Positions 45,529 through 54,965 of a DNA stretch of 64,000 nt are shown piece by piece. The notes under the pieces were generated by a model. It saw nothing but the letters and a program-made list of their open reading frames with translations, ran no database searches and was not told the DNA's origin. How positions within the stretch are numbered: position 1 is the first letter of the stretch; the number at the start of each line of letters is the position of its first letter. The translations under genes were made by a program, and so were the position numbers. Origin of the DNA: Massilia sp. Mn16-1_5 (lineage in GTDB: Bacteria > Pseudomonadota > Gammaproteobacteria > Burkholderiales > Burkholderiaceae_D); the NCBI RefSeq assembly GCF_004798585.1, contig NZ_PPXQ01000006.1, positions 124,001-188,000 of the forward strand, written 5' to 3'.

Positions 45529-46173
45529 TCAGGCTTTCAGGGGAGCCAGCAGCCGGTGGGCAACGGCGTATTGCACCATTTCCGATAGCGAGGTCATGCC
45601 CATCTTCTGCATGATGCGGGTCTTGTGGGTGCTGACGGTCTTGACCGACAGGTGCAGGTTGTTGGCGATCTCGGTGATCGACTTGCCGCCGACCAGCAGC
45701 GAAAACACTTCGAATTCGCGGTCCGAGAGCTGCTTGTGCAGCAGCTGTTCGTTCGGCGCCATGATGTTCAGGGCCAGCTGCTCGGCCACTTCGGTGCTGA
45801 TGTAGGGCCGGCCCGAGGCCACCTTGCGGATCGCCCCGACCAGCTGGGTGCCCGCGCTTTCCTTGGTGAGATAGCCCTGGGCGCCGGCGCGGATGGCGCG
45901 CACCGCATACTGTTCTTCTTCGTGCATGGTGAGGATCAGGATCGCCAGTTTGGGCGCTTCGCTGCGTACTTGCCGGATCAGGTCGACACCGCTGCGTCCG
46001 GGCATCGACAGGTCGAGCAGCAGCAGGTCGAAGCCGCCCTGGCGCACCAGCGACAATACCTCGAAACCGTTGGTCGCTTCGCCGACGATTTCGACGTCGA
46101 GCGCACCGTCCAGGATGCGCTTGAGCCCCTCGCGCATGATCGTATGGTCATCGGCAATGACGATTCTTATCAT
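45529..46173 (-). CDS. NarL/FixJ-family response regulator
   Basis: The 214-residue protein has an N-terminal receiver with acidic DD at 8–9 (IADDH), phospho-acceptor D54 (LLLDLSMPG) and K in YLTKES, then a LuxR-type HTH (LSDREFEVFSLLVGGKSITE…LHLSVKTVSTHKTRIMQKM). It binds DNA after phosphorylation, but no partner kinase is adjacent. A GGGGA-like site upstream supports the MIRIVIADD start. It lies 79 bp downstream of the usp gene on the same strand, and the gap has a TACTATATAG -10-like string, so it may have its own promoter. Confidence 0.92.
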   Translation of the reverse strand: MIRIVIADDHTIMREGLKRILDGALDVEIVGEATNGFEVLSLVRQGGFDLLLLDLSMPGRSGVDLIRQVRSEAPKLAILILTMHEEEQYAVRAIRAGAQGYLTKESAGTQLVGAIRKVASGRPYISTEVAEQLALNIMAPNEQLLHKQLSDREFEVFSLLVGGKSITEIANNLHLSVKTVSTHKTRIMQKMGMTSLSEMVQYAVAHRLLAPLKA

Positions 46174-46252
46174 GTAGTCGTTCCCCCATGCCGCGGCGCG
46201 CCGTGGCTCTTCTATATAGTAGGCGCCGCGCGCAGGCGCGGCGGCGTCCATG

Positions 46253-46720
46253 TCAGGCAGCGGCCGGCTCGTGGATCAGGCGGTGCACCAGTACCGGCTT
46301 GGTCGTATGCGACAGCACTTTATTGGTGACGCTGCCCAGCAGGATCTGGCCCCAGCCGCTGCGGCCGTGCGAACCCATGAAGATCAGGTCGCAGCCTTCC
46401 TGTTCGGCGACGTCGACGATCTTGAGCGCGGTGGCGTCGGAAAAGGCAGTCATGCAGCTGTGCTGCAGGCCGGCGCCGGCGCAGGAACGCATGATCTTGC
46501 CCATGTAGTCTTCGCCGGTGCGCCGCATTTGCGCGATGTATTCGTCCTCGCTGGGGTAGGAGGGCGGAATGATTTCGACGTACACCGGATACTGGTATTC
46601 CGGTGCGACGAACAGGGCCAGCACCTCGGCCCCCATCTGGTGCGCGAACTTGACGCCGGCACAGGCCGTGTGCTGCGAGACGGCCGAGCCGTCCGTGGTG
46701 ATCAGAATCTTCCGGTACAT
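46253..46720 (-). CDS. universal stress protein (UspA family)
   Basis: The 155-residue UspA-fold protein starts with MYRKILITTDGS and carries the ATP-binding motif G2XG9XG(S/T) as GSHG…LLGS near 118–130, so it is an ATP-binding member. A GGAGGG site precedes the ATG, which rules out the longer reading frame to 46864. Usp proteins accumulate in starvation, anoxia or other stress. The upstream TTGA-N6-TCAA box fits oxygen- or redox-linked control. Confidence 0.9.
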   Translation of the reverse strand: MYRKILITTDGSAVSQHTACAGVKFAHQMGAEVLALFVAPEYQYPVYVEIIPPSYPSEDEYIAQMRRTGEDYMGKIMRSCAGAGLQHSCMTAFSDATALKIVDVAEQEGCDLIFMGSHGRSGWGQILLGSVTNKVLSHTTKPVLVHRLIHEPAAA

Positions 46721-46790
46721 GATGAGCCCTCCATACGCCACGCCATTGTGGCTTCTGAATCGCGTTCCGGGCTTGTGACCGCGCAAGCTG

Positions 46791-46804
46791 TTGACTTTGC
46801 TCAA
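46791..46804 (-). promoter_or_regulatory. FNR/CRP-type box upstream of usp
   Basis: TTGACTTTGCTCAA has the core TTGA-N6-TCAA shared by FNR, Anr and related regulators. It is 71 bp before the usp ATG. A -10 element at the standard class II spacing was not clear. The 383-bp gap between usp and cheZ holds no other gene that I can support; its rightward part (46865–47103) is AT-richer and holds the cheZ promoter region with CATATTAT near 47088. Confidence 0.5.
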
Positions 46805-47103
46805 ACACGAGCTCGCCTGCTTCGGAACGCCTCGAAAAACGGTGCACAATCGACGCGACCACAAAACAACACCTGACTTGCGAAAATATTCAGGAACTGC
46901 ACGGTTTTATTGTCGCGGAATTAAGTTTCCTTGTCCATTTCGTTGTATTGCTTTTTCCGAGATTTACCTACGGCAACTACGCTGCTAAACTCGCTTACTG
47001 AATTTACGGGCTTCCAGTGGCTGCATGACGCGCGCGGAAGTCCTATCCAACGGACCGAAGCACGCAGATTGCGACACACTCATATTATGGAGAAGCAGGA
47101 ATT

Positions 47104-47976
47104 ATGACCGACGCCGCCGACGATTTCGACGCCTTATTCGAGGAAGTGGCAGCCCAGCGCGCCAGCGCGCCGGCGCCTGCTGCGCCGGCCGCATCGGCTA
47201 GCCCGGCAGCACCTGCCGCGGCCGACGAAGACGACCTGGAAGCCCTGTTCGACCAGGTCGCGTCCAGCCAGCCGGCCGCAGTGGCCGAGGCACCGGCCGC
47301 CGCACTGGCGACCGCCGCCGTGGCCAGCGTCGCCGTGGCCAACGTCGCCGCCGAAGAAGGAGCGGAAGGCGACAAGAACATGTACGAACGCCTGGGCGGC
47401 ATCGTGCGCCTGCTGCACGACTCGCTGCGCGAGCTGGGCTACGACCGCGCGCTGACCGAGGCGTCCTCGCAGATCAACGACGCCCAGGACCGCCTGGAAT
47501 ACGTCGCCACGCTGACCGAACAGGCCGCCAACAAGGTACTGAATACCCTGGACGACGGCATGCCGGCACAGGACAAGCTGTCGAAGCAGGCCTCCGAGAT
47601 GGAAACCCGCTGGGCCGACCTGTTCGCGGGCAAGCTGAGCCTGGACGAATTCAAGGCCCTGGCCGGCGATTCGCGCCAGTTCGCGGCGACCGTTTCGGAA
47701 GCCACCGAGGCGGAAAAAGCCCGCCTGCTGGAAATCATGATGGCCCAGGACTTCCAGGACATCACCGGCCAGCTGATCAAGAAAGTCGTGGGCATCACCA
47801 AGACGGTGGAAAACGAACTTGCCCAGCTGCTGCGCGACAACGCACCGCCGGAGACGCGCGCCAAGCTGGCCGAAAAGGAAGCGGCTCCCGCTCAATTGAT
47901 GTCCGGTCCGTCCATGCCGTCCGCGGCGCTGGACCAGGATAACGTCGACGACCTTCTTGCCGATCTGGGATTCTAA
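47104..47976 (+). CDS. cheZ: chemotaxis protein phosphatase CheZ
   Basis: The 290-residue protein ends in the CheZ four-helix core. The catalytic segment MMAQDFQDITGQ places D219 and Q223 at the positions of E. coli D143 and Q147, which stimulate CheY-P dephosphorylation. The tail NVDDLLADLGF is the CheY-docking peptide. The N-terminal 90 residues are Ala/Pro-rich and unusual: they hold two similar acidic motifs, DDFDALFEEV (6–15) and DDLEALFDQV (43–52), resembling the C-terminal docking peptide. The gene overlaps cheA by one base. Confidence 0.93.
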   Translation: MTDAADDFDALFEEVAAQRASAPAPAAPAASASPAAPAAADEDDLEALFDQVASSQPAAVAEAPAAALATAAVASVAVANVAAEEGAEGDKNMYERLGGIVRLLHDSLRELGYDRALTEASSQINDAQDRLEYVATLTEQAANKVLNTLDDGMPAQDKLSKQASEMETRWADLFAGKLSLDEFKALAGDSRQFAATVSEATEAEKARLLEIMMAQDFQDITGQLIKKVVGITKTVENELAQLLRDNAPPETRAKLAEKEAAPAQLMSGPSMPSAALDQDNVDDLLADLGF

Positions 47977-49862
47977 TGGACGATATGCTCAAGGACTTCG
48001 TCGTCGAGGCGATGGATCTGGCTGTCAATGTTGAAGAACACCTCCTGCGCCTCGAACGCGATCCGGAAAACAAGGAAACGCTGAATGCGGTCTTCCGTTC
48101 CTTCCACACGATCAAGGGTGGTGCCGGTTTCATGGGCTTGCCCGCGCTGGTCGCGGCCTGCCACCTGACCGAGAACCTGTTCGACGCCCTGCGCACCGGC
48201 GCCGCGCCGGTCACGCCCCTGTCGATCGAGGCGGCGCTGCAAGCCTCGGGCTTCGTGGCCGACCAGCTGAACGACCTGAACAACGGCACCGCGCCCGAAG
48301 CGCTGGCGCCGATGCCGCAAGACCTGGAACGCATCCTGATGGACGCGATCGAAGGCAAGACCGAGGCGGCGCCCGCCGCGGCTCCGGCCGCCGCACCGGC
48401 GCCGGTTGCCGAAGTGGCTGCACCTGCCGCCGCGCCCGCTGCCGTGGCAGCCCCAGCGGTCGGTGAAGACGGACTCGACTGGCCTGCGATGTACAACGCC
48501 GTGGTGCCGGCCAGCGCCGCCATCGCGACGGCGGCCCCGGAAGCCGCTGCTCCTGCCGCTCCTGCTGCCGCAGCGCCGGCCGAAGGCGCCGCAGCGGCAG
48601 CCGCGCCTGCCGCCAAGGCTGGCTGGGATGGCGTCGACCGCCGCGCCAGCGACGGCAAGGCCGCCGCCGCCGCGCCGGCCAAGGACGAAAGCATCCGTAT
48701 CGATGCCGTGAAACTGGACGCGCTGCTCGAAGTGGCGGGCGAATCGGTGCAGGCCGCCAACCAGGCCGCCGTGCTGCTGGAACGCCTGTCGCAGTTCAAG
48801 TTCGAAGGCCAGGCCGCCACCCTGATGGCGACGCTGACCGAAACCCTGGAACGCGCCTCGCGCTACTCGGCCGAGCTGCAGCGCGCCACGCTGGCGACCC
48901 GCATGCAGCCGGTGGGCCGCCTGTTCCAGAAGTTCCCGCGCCTGGTGCGCGAACTGGCGAAGGACCTCGGCAAGGACGTCGAGCTGACCATCGAAGGCGC
49001 CGAGACCGAAGTCGACCGCGTCGTCGTGGACAGCCTCTACGATCCGCTGGTGCACATGCTGCGCAACGCGCTCGATCACGGCGTCGAATCGCCGCAGGAA
49101 CGTGTCGCCGCCGGCAAGCCGGCGAAAGCCTTCATCCTGCTGAAAGCCTGGCAGGAAGCCAACAGCGTCATGATCGTGCTGCAGGACGACGGCAAGGGCA
49201 TGGACCCGGTCAAGCTGCGCCGCAAGGCGATCGACAAGGGCCTGATCGGCGAGAACGGCGCCCAGAGTGACGAGGATGCCTACCAGCTGGTGTTCCTGCC
49301 GGGCTTCTCGACCAAGGAAGTGGCGTCGTCGGTCTCGGGCCGTGGTGTCGGCATGGACGTCGTGAAAACGGCGGTTGAAAAGAACCGCGGCGCGATCCGC
49401 ATCGATTCCTCGCTCGGCCACGGCACCAAGTTTGCGATCCGGCTGCCGATCGAACTGTCGATCGTGCCGACCATGCTGGTCTCGACGTCCGGCGCTTCGC
49501 TGGCGCTGCCGATGGCGGTGGTCGAGCGCGTGGTCGAGCTGCCGGAAACCTTCTCGCAGGTCGGCGGCGCCCCGGTGCTGAAAGACCAGGGCCGTCCGCT
49601 GCCGGTGCGTTCGCTGGCCGGCTCGCTCGGCTACGAGGAAGCGGCGGAACGCGTCGGCATCGTCATCAACGCCCCGCAGCCCTACATCCTGGCGGTGGAA
49701 GCGGTCGATGGCACGGCCGACCTCGTCATCAAGCCGATGACGGCGCTGACGGTGGAAGGCATCACCGGTACCGCGCGTTCGGCCGAGGGCGAACTGGTGC
49801 TGGTCGTGGGCCTGTCCTTCCTGATGGACGGCTGCCGCAGTTCGGTGCGCATGGCAGCATAA
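47976..49862 (+). CDS. cheA: CheA-type chemotaxis histidine kinase
   Basis: The 628-residue kinase has an Hpt (P1) domain with H44 (SFHTIKGGAGF), an Ala/Pro linker of about 110 residues, a dimerisation and ATP-binding part (about 235–500: HMLRNALDHGVE, DDGKGMD, GRGVGMDVV, GTKFAIRLP) and a CheW-like P5 domain. No P2 (CheY-binding) domain is seen, so it may be an alternative CheA for a non-standard array or pilus system. cheY, cheW and receptors are absent from the window. It starts at the cheZ stop codon, implying co-translation. Confidence 0.92.
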   Translation: MDDMLKDFVVEAMDLAVNVEEHLLRLERDPENKETLNAVFRSFHTIKGGAGFMGLPALVAACHLTENLFDALRTGAAPVTPLSIEAALQASGFVADQLNDLNNGTAPEALAPMPQDLERILMDAIEGKTEAAPAAAPAAAPAPVAEVAAPAAAPAAVAAPAVGEDGLDWPAMYNAVVPASAAIATAAPEAAAPAAPAAAAPAEGAAAAAAPAAKAGWDGVDRRASDGKAAAAAPAKDESIRIDAVKLDALLEVAGESVQAANQAAVLLERLSQFKFEGQAATLMATLTETLERASRYSAELQRATLATRMQPVGRLFQKFPRLVRELAKDLGKDVELTIEGAETEVDRVVVDSLYDPLVHMLRNALDHGVESPQERVAAGKPAKAFILLKAWQEANSVMIVLQDDGKGMDPVKLRRKAIDKGLIGENGAQSDEDAYQLVFLPGFSTKEVASSVSGRGVGMDVVKTAVEKNRGAIRIDSSLGHGTKFAIRLPIELSIVPTMLVSTSGASLALPMAVVERVVELPETFSQVGGAPVLKDQGRPLPVRSLAGSLGYEEAAERVGIVINAPQPYILAVEAVDGTADLVIKPMTALTVEGITGTARSAEGELVLVVGLSFLMDGCRSSVRMAA

Positions 49863-49906
49863 AACGCACGATTTCAGTGAAAAAGGGCGAAATCAGCCCT
49901 TGCAAT

Positions 49907-49940
49907 AAAAGCCTGCGCATCGGATGTGCAGGCTTTTTTT
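49907..49940 (+). terminator. rho-independent terminator after cheA
   Basis: AAAGCCTGC-GCAT-CGG-ATGT-GCAGGCTTT forms a long stem with a single G·T-type imperfection and is followed by seven or more T. A small hairpin (AAGGGC…GCCCTT, 49883–49901) precedes it. Confidence 0.88.
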
Positions 49941-49961
49941 ATTTAAATTTCGGACATTGGA

Positions 49962-49978
49962 TGCAAATAATATTTGCA
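49962..49978. promoter_or_regulatory. 17-nt palindrome upstream of leuC
   Basis: TGCAAATAATATTTGCA is perfectly symmetric about its central A and fits the T-N11-A pattern used by LysR-type regulators. It lies 117 bp before leuC, between the cheA terminator and a -10-like CATAAT at 50045–50050. It may control the leu operon. Confidence 0.4.
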
Positions 49979-50094
49979 CATGAGCTCGCCTATTGGCAGG
50001 ATCGTGCAAAATGCCCCTATTACTGCCGCAGTGCACAATTATGGCATAATCAAAATCCCCCGCTTCCGGTGGCCGCTTCAACAGGGATAAAAGC

Positions 50095-51495
50095 ATGTTA
50101 AAGACGCTCTACGACAAACTCTGGGAATCGCACGTCGTGCGTGCCGACGCCGACGGTACGACCGTGCTCTACATCGACCGCCACCTGGTGCACGAGGTGA
50201 CCAGCCCGCAAGCCTTCGAAGGCCTGCGCGAAGCGCACCGCGGTCTATGGCGCACTGCCGCGAACCTGGCCGTTGCCGATCACAACGTGCCGACCACCGA
50301 CCGCCGCGAAGGCATCGCCGATCCGACCTCGCGCCTGCAGGTCGAGACGCTGGATGCGAACGCGAAGAGCTTCGGGCTCACCTACTTCAACATGAACGAC
50401 AAGCGCCAGGGCATCGTCCACGTGATCGGGCCGGAGCAGGGCGCGACGCTCCCCGGCATGACCGTGGTCTGCGGCGACTCGCACACCTCCACCCACGGCG
50501 CCTTCGGCTGTCTTGCGCACGGCATCGGTACCTCGGAAGTCGAGCACGTGCTGGCGACGCAGACGCTGCTGGCCAAGAAATCGAAATCGATGCTGGTGCA
50601 GGTCGACGGCGCACTGCCGAAAGGCGTCACCGCCAAGGACATCGTGCTGGCCGTGATCGGCAAGATCGGCACGGCCGGCGGCACCGGCTACGCCATCGAA
50701 TTCGGCGGCTCGACCATCCGGTCTCTGTCGATGGAAGGCCGCATGACGGTCTGTAACATGGCGATCGAAGCGGGCGCGCGCGCCGGCATGGTCGCCGTGG
50801 ACGACACCACGATCAATTACGTCAAGGGCCGTCCATTTTCGCCCGTGGGCCCGCAATGGGAGCAGGCCGTCGCCTACTGGCGCACCCTGCACACCGATCC
50901 GGGCGCGAAATTCGACATGGTCGTCACGCTCGACGCCTCCCAGATCCGCCCGCAGGTCACCTGGGGCACCTCGCCCGAGATGGTGACCTCGATCGACGGC
51001 CGCGTGCCCGATCCGGACCTGGAAAAGGATGCCGTGCGCCGCGACGCCATGGAAAAGGCGCTGACCTACATGGCCTTGCAGCCGAATACCCCGATCGAGA
51101 ACATCCGCATCGACAAGGTCTTCATCGGTTCCTGCACCAATTCGCGCATCGAAGACCTGCGCGAAGCGGCGGCAATCGTGCGCGGCCGCCAGCGCGCTTC
51201 GAACGTGAAGCTGGCGATGGTCGTGCCGGGCTCGGGTCTCGTGAAGGAACAGGCCGAGCGCGAAGGCCTCGACCAGGTGTTCAAGGCCGCCGGCTTCGAA
51301 TGGCGCGAGCCGGGCTGCTCGATGTGCCTGGCGATGAACGCCGACCGCCTGGAACCGGGCGAACGCTGCGCCTCGACCTCGAACCGCAATTTCGAAGGCC
51401 GGCAAGGGCAGGGCGGACGCACCCACCTGGTGTCGCCGGCCATGGCCGCCGCGGCCGGCATCGCCGGTCATTTCGTCGACGTGCGCTCGCTGTAA
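50095..51495 (+). CDS. leuC: 3-isopropylmalate dehydratase large subunit
   Basis: The 466-residue aconitase-superfamily subunit holds the 4Fe-4S cluster (cluster cysteines in [13 protein letters not shown] and GCSMCLAMN). With LeuD it isomerises 2-isopropylmalate to 3-isopropylmalate in leucine biosynthesis. Visible landmarks include [13 protein letters not shown] and the conserved length. It opens the run leuC–entericidin–leuD–leuB, typical of Burkholderiales. Confidence 0.97.
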   Translation: MLKTLYDKLWESHVVRADADGTTVLYIDRHLVHEVTSPQAFEGLREAHRGLWRTAANLAVADHNVPTTDRREGIADPTSRLQVETLDANAKSFGLTYFNMNDKRQGIVHVIGPEQGATLPGMTVVCGDSHTSTHGAFGCLAHGIGTSEVEHVLATQTLLAKKSKSMLVQVDGALPKGVTAKDIVLAVIGKIGTAGGTGYAIEFGGSTIRSLSMEGRMTVCNMAIEAGARAGMVAVDDTTINYVKGRPFSPVGPQWEQAVAYWRTLHTDPGAKFDMVVTLDASQIRPQVTWGTSPEMVTSIDGRVPDPDLEKDAVRRDAMEKALTYMALQPNTPIENIRIDKVFIGSCTNSRIEDLREAAAIVRGRQRASNVKLAMVVPGSGLVKEQAEREGLDQVFKAAGFEWREPGCSMCLAMNADRLEPGERCASTSNRNFEGRQGQGGRTHLVSPAMAAAAGIAGHFVDVRSL

Positions 51496-51537
51496 AGCAT
51501 TGTTGTAAATCGTTTATTTCAATACCTTAGGACCATC

Positions 51538-51660
51538 ATGAAAAAAGTTTTCGCCCTCTCCCTCGTCGCTCTCGTCCTCGCAGGCTGCAACACGATCTCC
51601 GGCATCGGCCGCGACGTGCAGAAGGTCGGCCAGGTCGTCACCGGCGCCGGCGGCAAGTAA
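51538..51660 (+). CDS. entericidin A/B-family small lipoprotein
   Basis: The 40-residue peptide MKKVFALSLVALVLAGC… has a lipoprotein signal with lipobox LAGC and a short mature part (NTISGIGRDVQKVG) matching the entericidin family. Entericidins are small envelope lipoproteins, and in E. coli EcnA/EcnB form an antidote/toxin pair. Only one is present here, set between leuC and leuD as in several Burkholderiales. The AGGA site lies a few bases before the ATG. Confidence 0.85.
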   Translation: MKKVFALSLVALVLAGCNTISGIGRDVQKVGQVVTGAGGK

Positions 51661-51687
51661 ATAAATTTTTACGAACGGGGAGAGGCA

Positions 51688-52335
51688 ATGGACAAGTTCA
51701 CGATACATGAAGGACTGGTGGCGCCGCTCGACCGCGCCAACGTCGATACCGACGCCATCATCCCGAAGCAGTTCCTGAAATCGATCCGGCGTACCGGCTT
51801 CGGCCCGAACCTGTTCGACGAGTGGCGTTATCTCGACCACGGCGAACCGGGCCAGGATTGCAGCGCCCGTCCGCTGAATCCGGACTTCGTGCTGAACCAG
51901 CCGCGCTACCAGGGCGCCTCGATCCTGCTGGCCCGTAAGAACTTCGGCTGCGGCTCTTCGCGCGAGCACGCGCCCTGGGCCCTGCAGCAGTACGGTTTCC
52001 GCGCCATCGTCGCGCCCAGCTTCGCCGACATCTTCTTCAACAACTGCTACAAGAGCGGCCTGCTGCCGATCGTCCTGAGCGAAGCGCAGATCGATCAGCT
52101 GTTCGACGAAGTCAAGGCGACAACCGGGTTCAAGCTGGTTGTCGATCTGGAGAACCAGGTGCTGCGCACGCCGGACGGCCGCATCGGCTTCGAATTCGCG
52201 ATCGACGACTTCCGCAAGTACTGCCTGCTCAACGGCCTGGACGACATCGGCCTGACCCTGCGCCACGCCGACGAGATCCGCGCCTTCGAGGAACGGCACC
52301 TTGCACGCCAGCCCTGGCTGGCCAACACCATCTGA
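51688..52335 (+). CDS. leuD: 3-isopropylmalate dehydratase small subunit
   Basis: The 215-residue swivel-domain partner of LeuC has the family landmarks [14 protein letters not shown] near the start and [15 protein letters not shown] at about 88–102. It completes the substrate pocket of isopropylmalate isomerase. A GGGAGAGG ribosome site precedes the ATG. leuB follows after 8 bp, so they are surely co-transcribed. Confidence 0.97.
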   Translation: MDKFTIHEGLVAPLDRANVDTDAIIPKQFLKSIRRTGFGPNLFDEWRYLDHGEPGQDCSARPLNPDFVLNQPRYQGASILLARKNFGCGSSREHAPWALQQYGFRAIVAPSFADIFFNNCYKSGLLPIVLSEAQIDQLFDEVKATTGFKLVVDLENQVLRTPDGRIGFEFAIDDFRKYCLLNGLDDIGLTLRHADEIRAFEERHLARQPWLANTI

Positions 52336-52343
52336 AAGGCAGC

Positions 52344-53417
52344 ATGACCAAGATTGCAATCCTGCCGGGCGACGGCATCGGCCCCGAAATCATGGCGCAA
52401 GCCGTGCGCGTGCTCGGCGCGCTGGGCGAATCCTTCGAGATGGAGCGCGCGGAAGTGGGCGGCGCGGGCTTCGCCGCGCACGGCCATCCGCTGCCGGAAT
52501 CGACTTTGAAACTGGCGAAGGAAGCCGACGCCGTGCTGTTCGGCGCGGTCGGCGACTACCAGTACGACACGCTCGAACGTGCGCTGCGTCCGGAGCAGGC
52601 CATCCTCGGCTTGCGCAAGGAACTCGGCCTGTTCGCCAACCTGCGTCCGGCGATCCTGTATCCGGAACTTGCAGGCGCCTCGACCCTGAAGCCGGAAGTC
52701 GTGTCGGGCCTGGACATCCTGATCATCCGCGAACTGACCGGCGACATCTATTTCGGCAAGCCGCGCGGCGTGCGCGAGTGCCCGGACGGCCCGTTCAAGG
52801 GCCAGCGCGAAGGCTTCGATACGATGCGCTATGCCGAAGGCGAGATCCGCCGCATCGCCCACGTCGCCTTCCAGGCTGCGCGCAAGCGCGACAAGCGCGT
52901 GACCAGCGTCGACAAGGCCAACGTGCTGGAAACCTTCCAGTTCTGGCGCGACATCGTGACCGACGTGCATAAGGAATACAAGGACGTCGAACTCGAACAC
53001 ATGTACGTCGATAACGCGGCCATGCAGCTGGTGCGCGCGCCGAAGAAGTTCGACGTCATCGTGACCGGCAACATGTTCGGCGACATCCTGTCGGACGCGG
53101 CCGCGATGCTGACCGGCTCGATCGGCATGCTGCCCTCGGCTTCGCTCGACGCCAACAACAAAGGCCTGTACGAACCCTCCCACGGTTCGGCGCCCGACAT
53201 CGCGGGCAAGGGCATCGCGAATCCGCTGGCGACCATTTTGTCGGCCGCGATGATGCTCCGTTATTCGCTGAATAAAGCCGAGCAGGCGGACCGCATCGAG
53301 GCCGCCGTCAAGACGGTCCTCCAGCAAGGATTGCGGACTCCGGATATATTTGAGGATGGCACCCAGCGTGTCAGTACAGAACAGATGGGCGACGCCGTGG
53401 TGCGCGCGCTTGCATGA
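52344..53417 (+). CDS. leuB: 3-isopropylmalate dehydrogenase
   Basis: The 357-residue NAD-dependent beta-decarboxylating dehydrogenase has [12 protein letters not shown] near the start, [14 protein letters not shown] in the substrate region and a C-terminal NAD-binding segment ([15 protein letters not shown]). It makes 2-ketoisocaproate, the last carbon step before transamination to leucine. It lies 8 bp after leuD and 24 bp before asd. Confidence 0.97.
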   Translation: MTKIAILPGDGIGPEIMAQAVRVLGALGESFEMERAEVGGAGFAAHGHPLPESTLKLAKEADAVLFGAVGDYQYDTLERALRPEQAILGLRKELGLFANLRPAILYPELAGASTLKPEVVSGLDILIIRELTGDIYFGKPRGVRECPDGPFKGQREGFDTMRYAEGEIRRIAHVAFQAARKRDKRVTSVDKANVLETFQFWRDIVTDVHKEYKDVELEHMYVDNAAMQLVRAPKKFDVIVTGNMFGDILSDAAAMLTGSIGMLPSASLDANNKGLYEPSHGSAPDIAGKGIANPLATILSAAMMLRYSLNKAEQADRIEAAVKTVLQQGLRTPDIFEDGTQRVSTEQMGDAVVRALA

Positions 53418-53441
53418 TTTACAAAACAAACGGGAAATAAA

Positions 53442-54569
53442 ATGAAATTGGTAGGCCTGGTAGGTTGGCGCGGCATGGTGGGTTCGGTCCTGATGCAGCG
53501 CATGCAGGACGAGGGCGATTTCGACCACATCGAGCCGGTGTTCTTCACCACCTCGAATGCGGGCGGCGCCGCGCCGAAAATGGCGAAGAACGAAACCGTC
53601 CTGAAGAGCGCGCATGACATCGCCGAGCTGTCGAAATGCGAGATCATCATCTCCTGCCAAGGCGGCGACTACACCAGCGAAATCTTCCCCAAGCTGCGCG
53701 CCGGCGGCTGGAACGGCTACTGGATCGACGCCGCATCGACCCTGCGCATGAACGACGACGCCGTCATCGTGCTCGATCCGGTCAACAAGGACGTGATCAA
53801 GAACGCACTCTCGCGCGGCGTGAAGAACTACGTCGGCGGCAACTGCACCGTGTCCTGCATGCTGATGGGCCTGGGCGGCCTGTTCGAACAGGGCCTGGTC
53901 GAGTGGATGACCTCCATGACCTACCAGGCCGCTTCCGGCGGCGGCGCCCAGCACATGCGCGAACTGCTGACCCAGTTCGGCACCATCAACGGCGCAGTCA
54001 AGCCGCTGCTGGACGACCCGGCCTCGGCCATCCTCGAGATCGACCGCACCGTGCTGGCGACCCAGCATGGTCTGTCGGCTGAAGAGACCAAGCAGTTCGG
54101 CGTGCCGCTGGCCGGCAACCTGATCCCCTGGATCGACAAGGACCTGGGCAACGGCCAGTCGAAGGAAGAGTGGAAGGCCGGTGCCGAGACCAACAAGATC
54201 CTCGGCCGCGGCGAAGGCTTCGGTACCTCGGCGATCCCGGTTGACGGCCTGTGCGTGCGCATCGGCGCAATGCGCTGCCACTCGCAGGCACTGACCATCA
54301 AGATGACCAAGGACGTGCCGTTAGATGAGATCAACGACATCATCGCCTCGCACAACCAGTGGGTGAAGGTGGTGCCGAACACGCGTGAAGCGTCGATGCG
54401 CGACCTGTCGCCGGCAGCGGTGACGGGCAGCCTGACGATCCCGGTGGGCCGCCTGCGCAAGATGTCGATGGGTCCGGACTACCTGTCGGCCTTCACCGTC
54501 GGCGACCAGCTGCTGTGGGGCGCGGCCGAGCCGCTGCGCCGCATGCTGCGGATCGTGCTGGACAAGTAA
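53442..54569 (+). CDS. asd: aspartate-semialdehyde dehydrogenase
   Basis: The 375-residue enzyme reduces aspartyl-phosphate to aspartate semialdehyde with NADPH, the branch to lysine, threonine, methionine and diaminopimelate. The N-terminal [12 protein letters not shown] is the cofactor loop, C135 in GGNCTVSCM is the catalytic cysteine and [13 protein letters not shown] carries the catalytic His. It is the E. coli-like form. A rho-independent terminator follows 4 bp after the stop. Confidence 0.97.
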   Translation: MKLVGLVGWRGMVGSVLMQRMQDEGDFDHIEPVFFTTSNAGGAAPKMAKNETVLKSAHDIAELSKCEIIISCQGGDYTSEIFPKLRAGGWNGYWIDAASTLRMNDDAVIVLDPVNKDVIKNALSRGVKNYVGGNCTVSCMLMGLGGLFEQGLVEWMTSMTYQAASGGGAQHMRELLTQFGTINGAVKPLLDDPASAILEIDRTVLATQHGLSAEETKQFGVPLAGNLIPWIDKDLGNGQSKEEWKAGAETNKILGRGEGFGTSAIPVDGLCVRIGAMRCHSQALTIKMTKDVPLDEINDIIASHNQWVKVVPNTREASMRDLSPAAVTGSLTIPVGRLRKMSMGPDYLSAFTVGDQLLWGAAEPLRRMLRIVLDK

Positions 54570-54573
54570 TGAC

Positions 54574-54598
54574 AACGCCCGCGGATGCGGGCGTTTTT
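54574..54598 (+). terminator. rho-independent terminator after asd
   Basis: AACGCCCGC-GGAT-GCGGGCGTT is a perfect 9-bp stem with a tetraloop and a short T-run. Confidence 0.9.
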
Positions 54599-54605
54599 GT
54601 AGGGG

Positions 54606-54761
54606 TCATTGGGGCCAATGGCCTCAATGACGGTTTCACCGGGCATTCATGCCCACGCGGTACGGCGGTCGATTGGATGCTAATGGCGTTTCGACCGATC
54701 AAGCGCTCTATACCGCGTGGGCGTAAATCAGTCCACTGGACTGATTCACTGCCCACCCTAC
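54606..54761. repeat. palindrome cluster: snap-back hairpin and variant REP pair
   Basis: Three elements lie in the 396-bp asd–fimV gap. First, TCATTGGGGCCA and TGGCCTCAATGA (54606–54630) pair 11 of 12 around one base. Second, a REP unit missing its outer arm is at 54639–54661 (GGGCATTCATGCCCACGCGG). Third, the facing unit at 54712–54761 has its hairpin lengthened by ATCAGTCCACTGGACTGAT, a perfect inner palindrome. The remainder of the gap (54762–54965) shows no gene that I can support. Confidence 0.8.
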
Positions 54762-54965
54762 AATTAGCGAAGCAACCACACCTGTTAGCGCCCCGATAAT
54801 CAAGCATTGCAACAGCCGATGTCGAAAGATTATCGATAGCTCATCCATCCCACAGATTCGCAAGCCTACGCCCCGCAGAGCTTGCATGCTCCAGTGCATG
54901 ATGATATGTTGAGACCTCCGGGAAACCGTCCTTTCCCTCCTGCCAACCATCTCGCATCGAACCCT

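Noticed and set aside
46841..46864. Longer start of the usp frame at 46864
   Set aside because: The added residues are unlike UspA, and the ATG at 46720 has a strong GGAGGG site and the conserved MYRKIL start.
47010..47103. Flagellar sigma-28 promoter upstream of cheZ
   Set aside because: TAAACTCG near 46985 is not followed by a GCCGATAA-like element at the right distance.
49983..50010. Second sigma-54-like promoter upstream of leuC (TTGGCAGGATCGTGCAA)
   Set aside because: GG and GC are 9 bp apart rather than 10, and leu operons are not normally RpoN-dependent.
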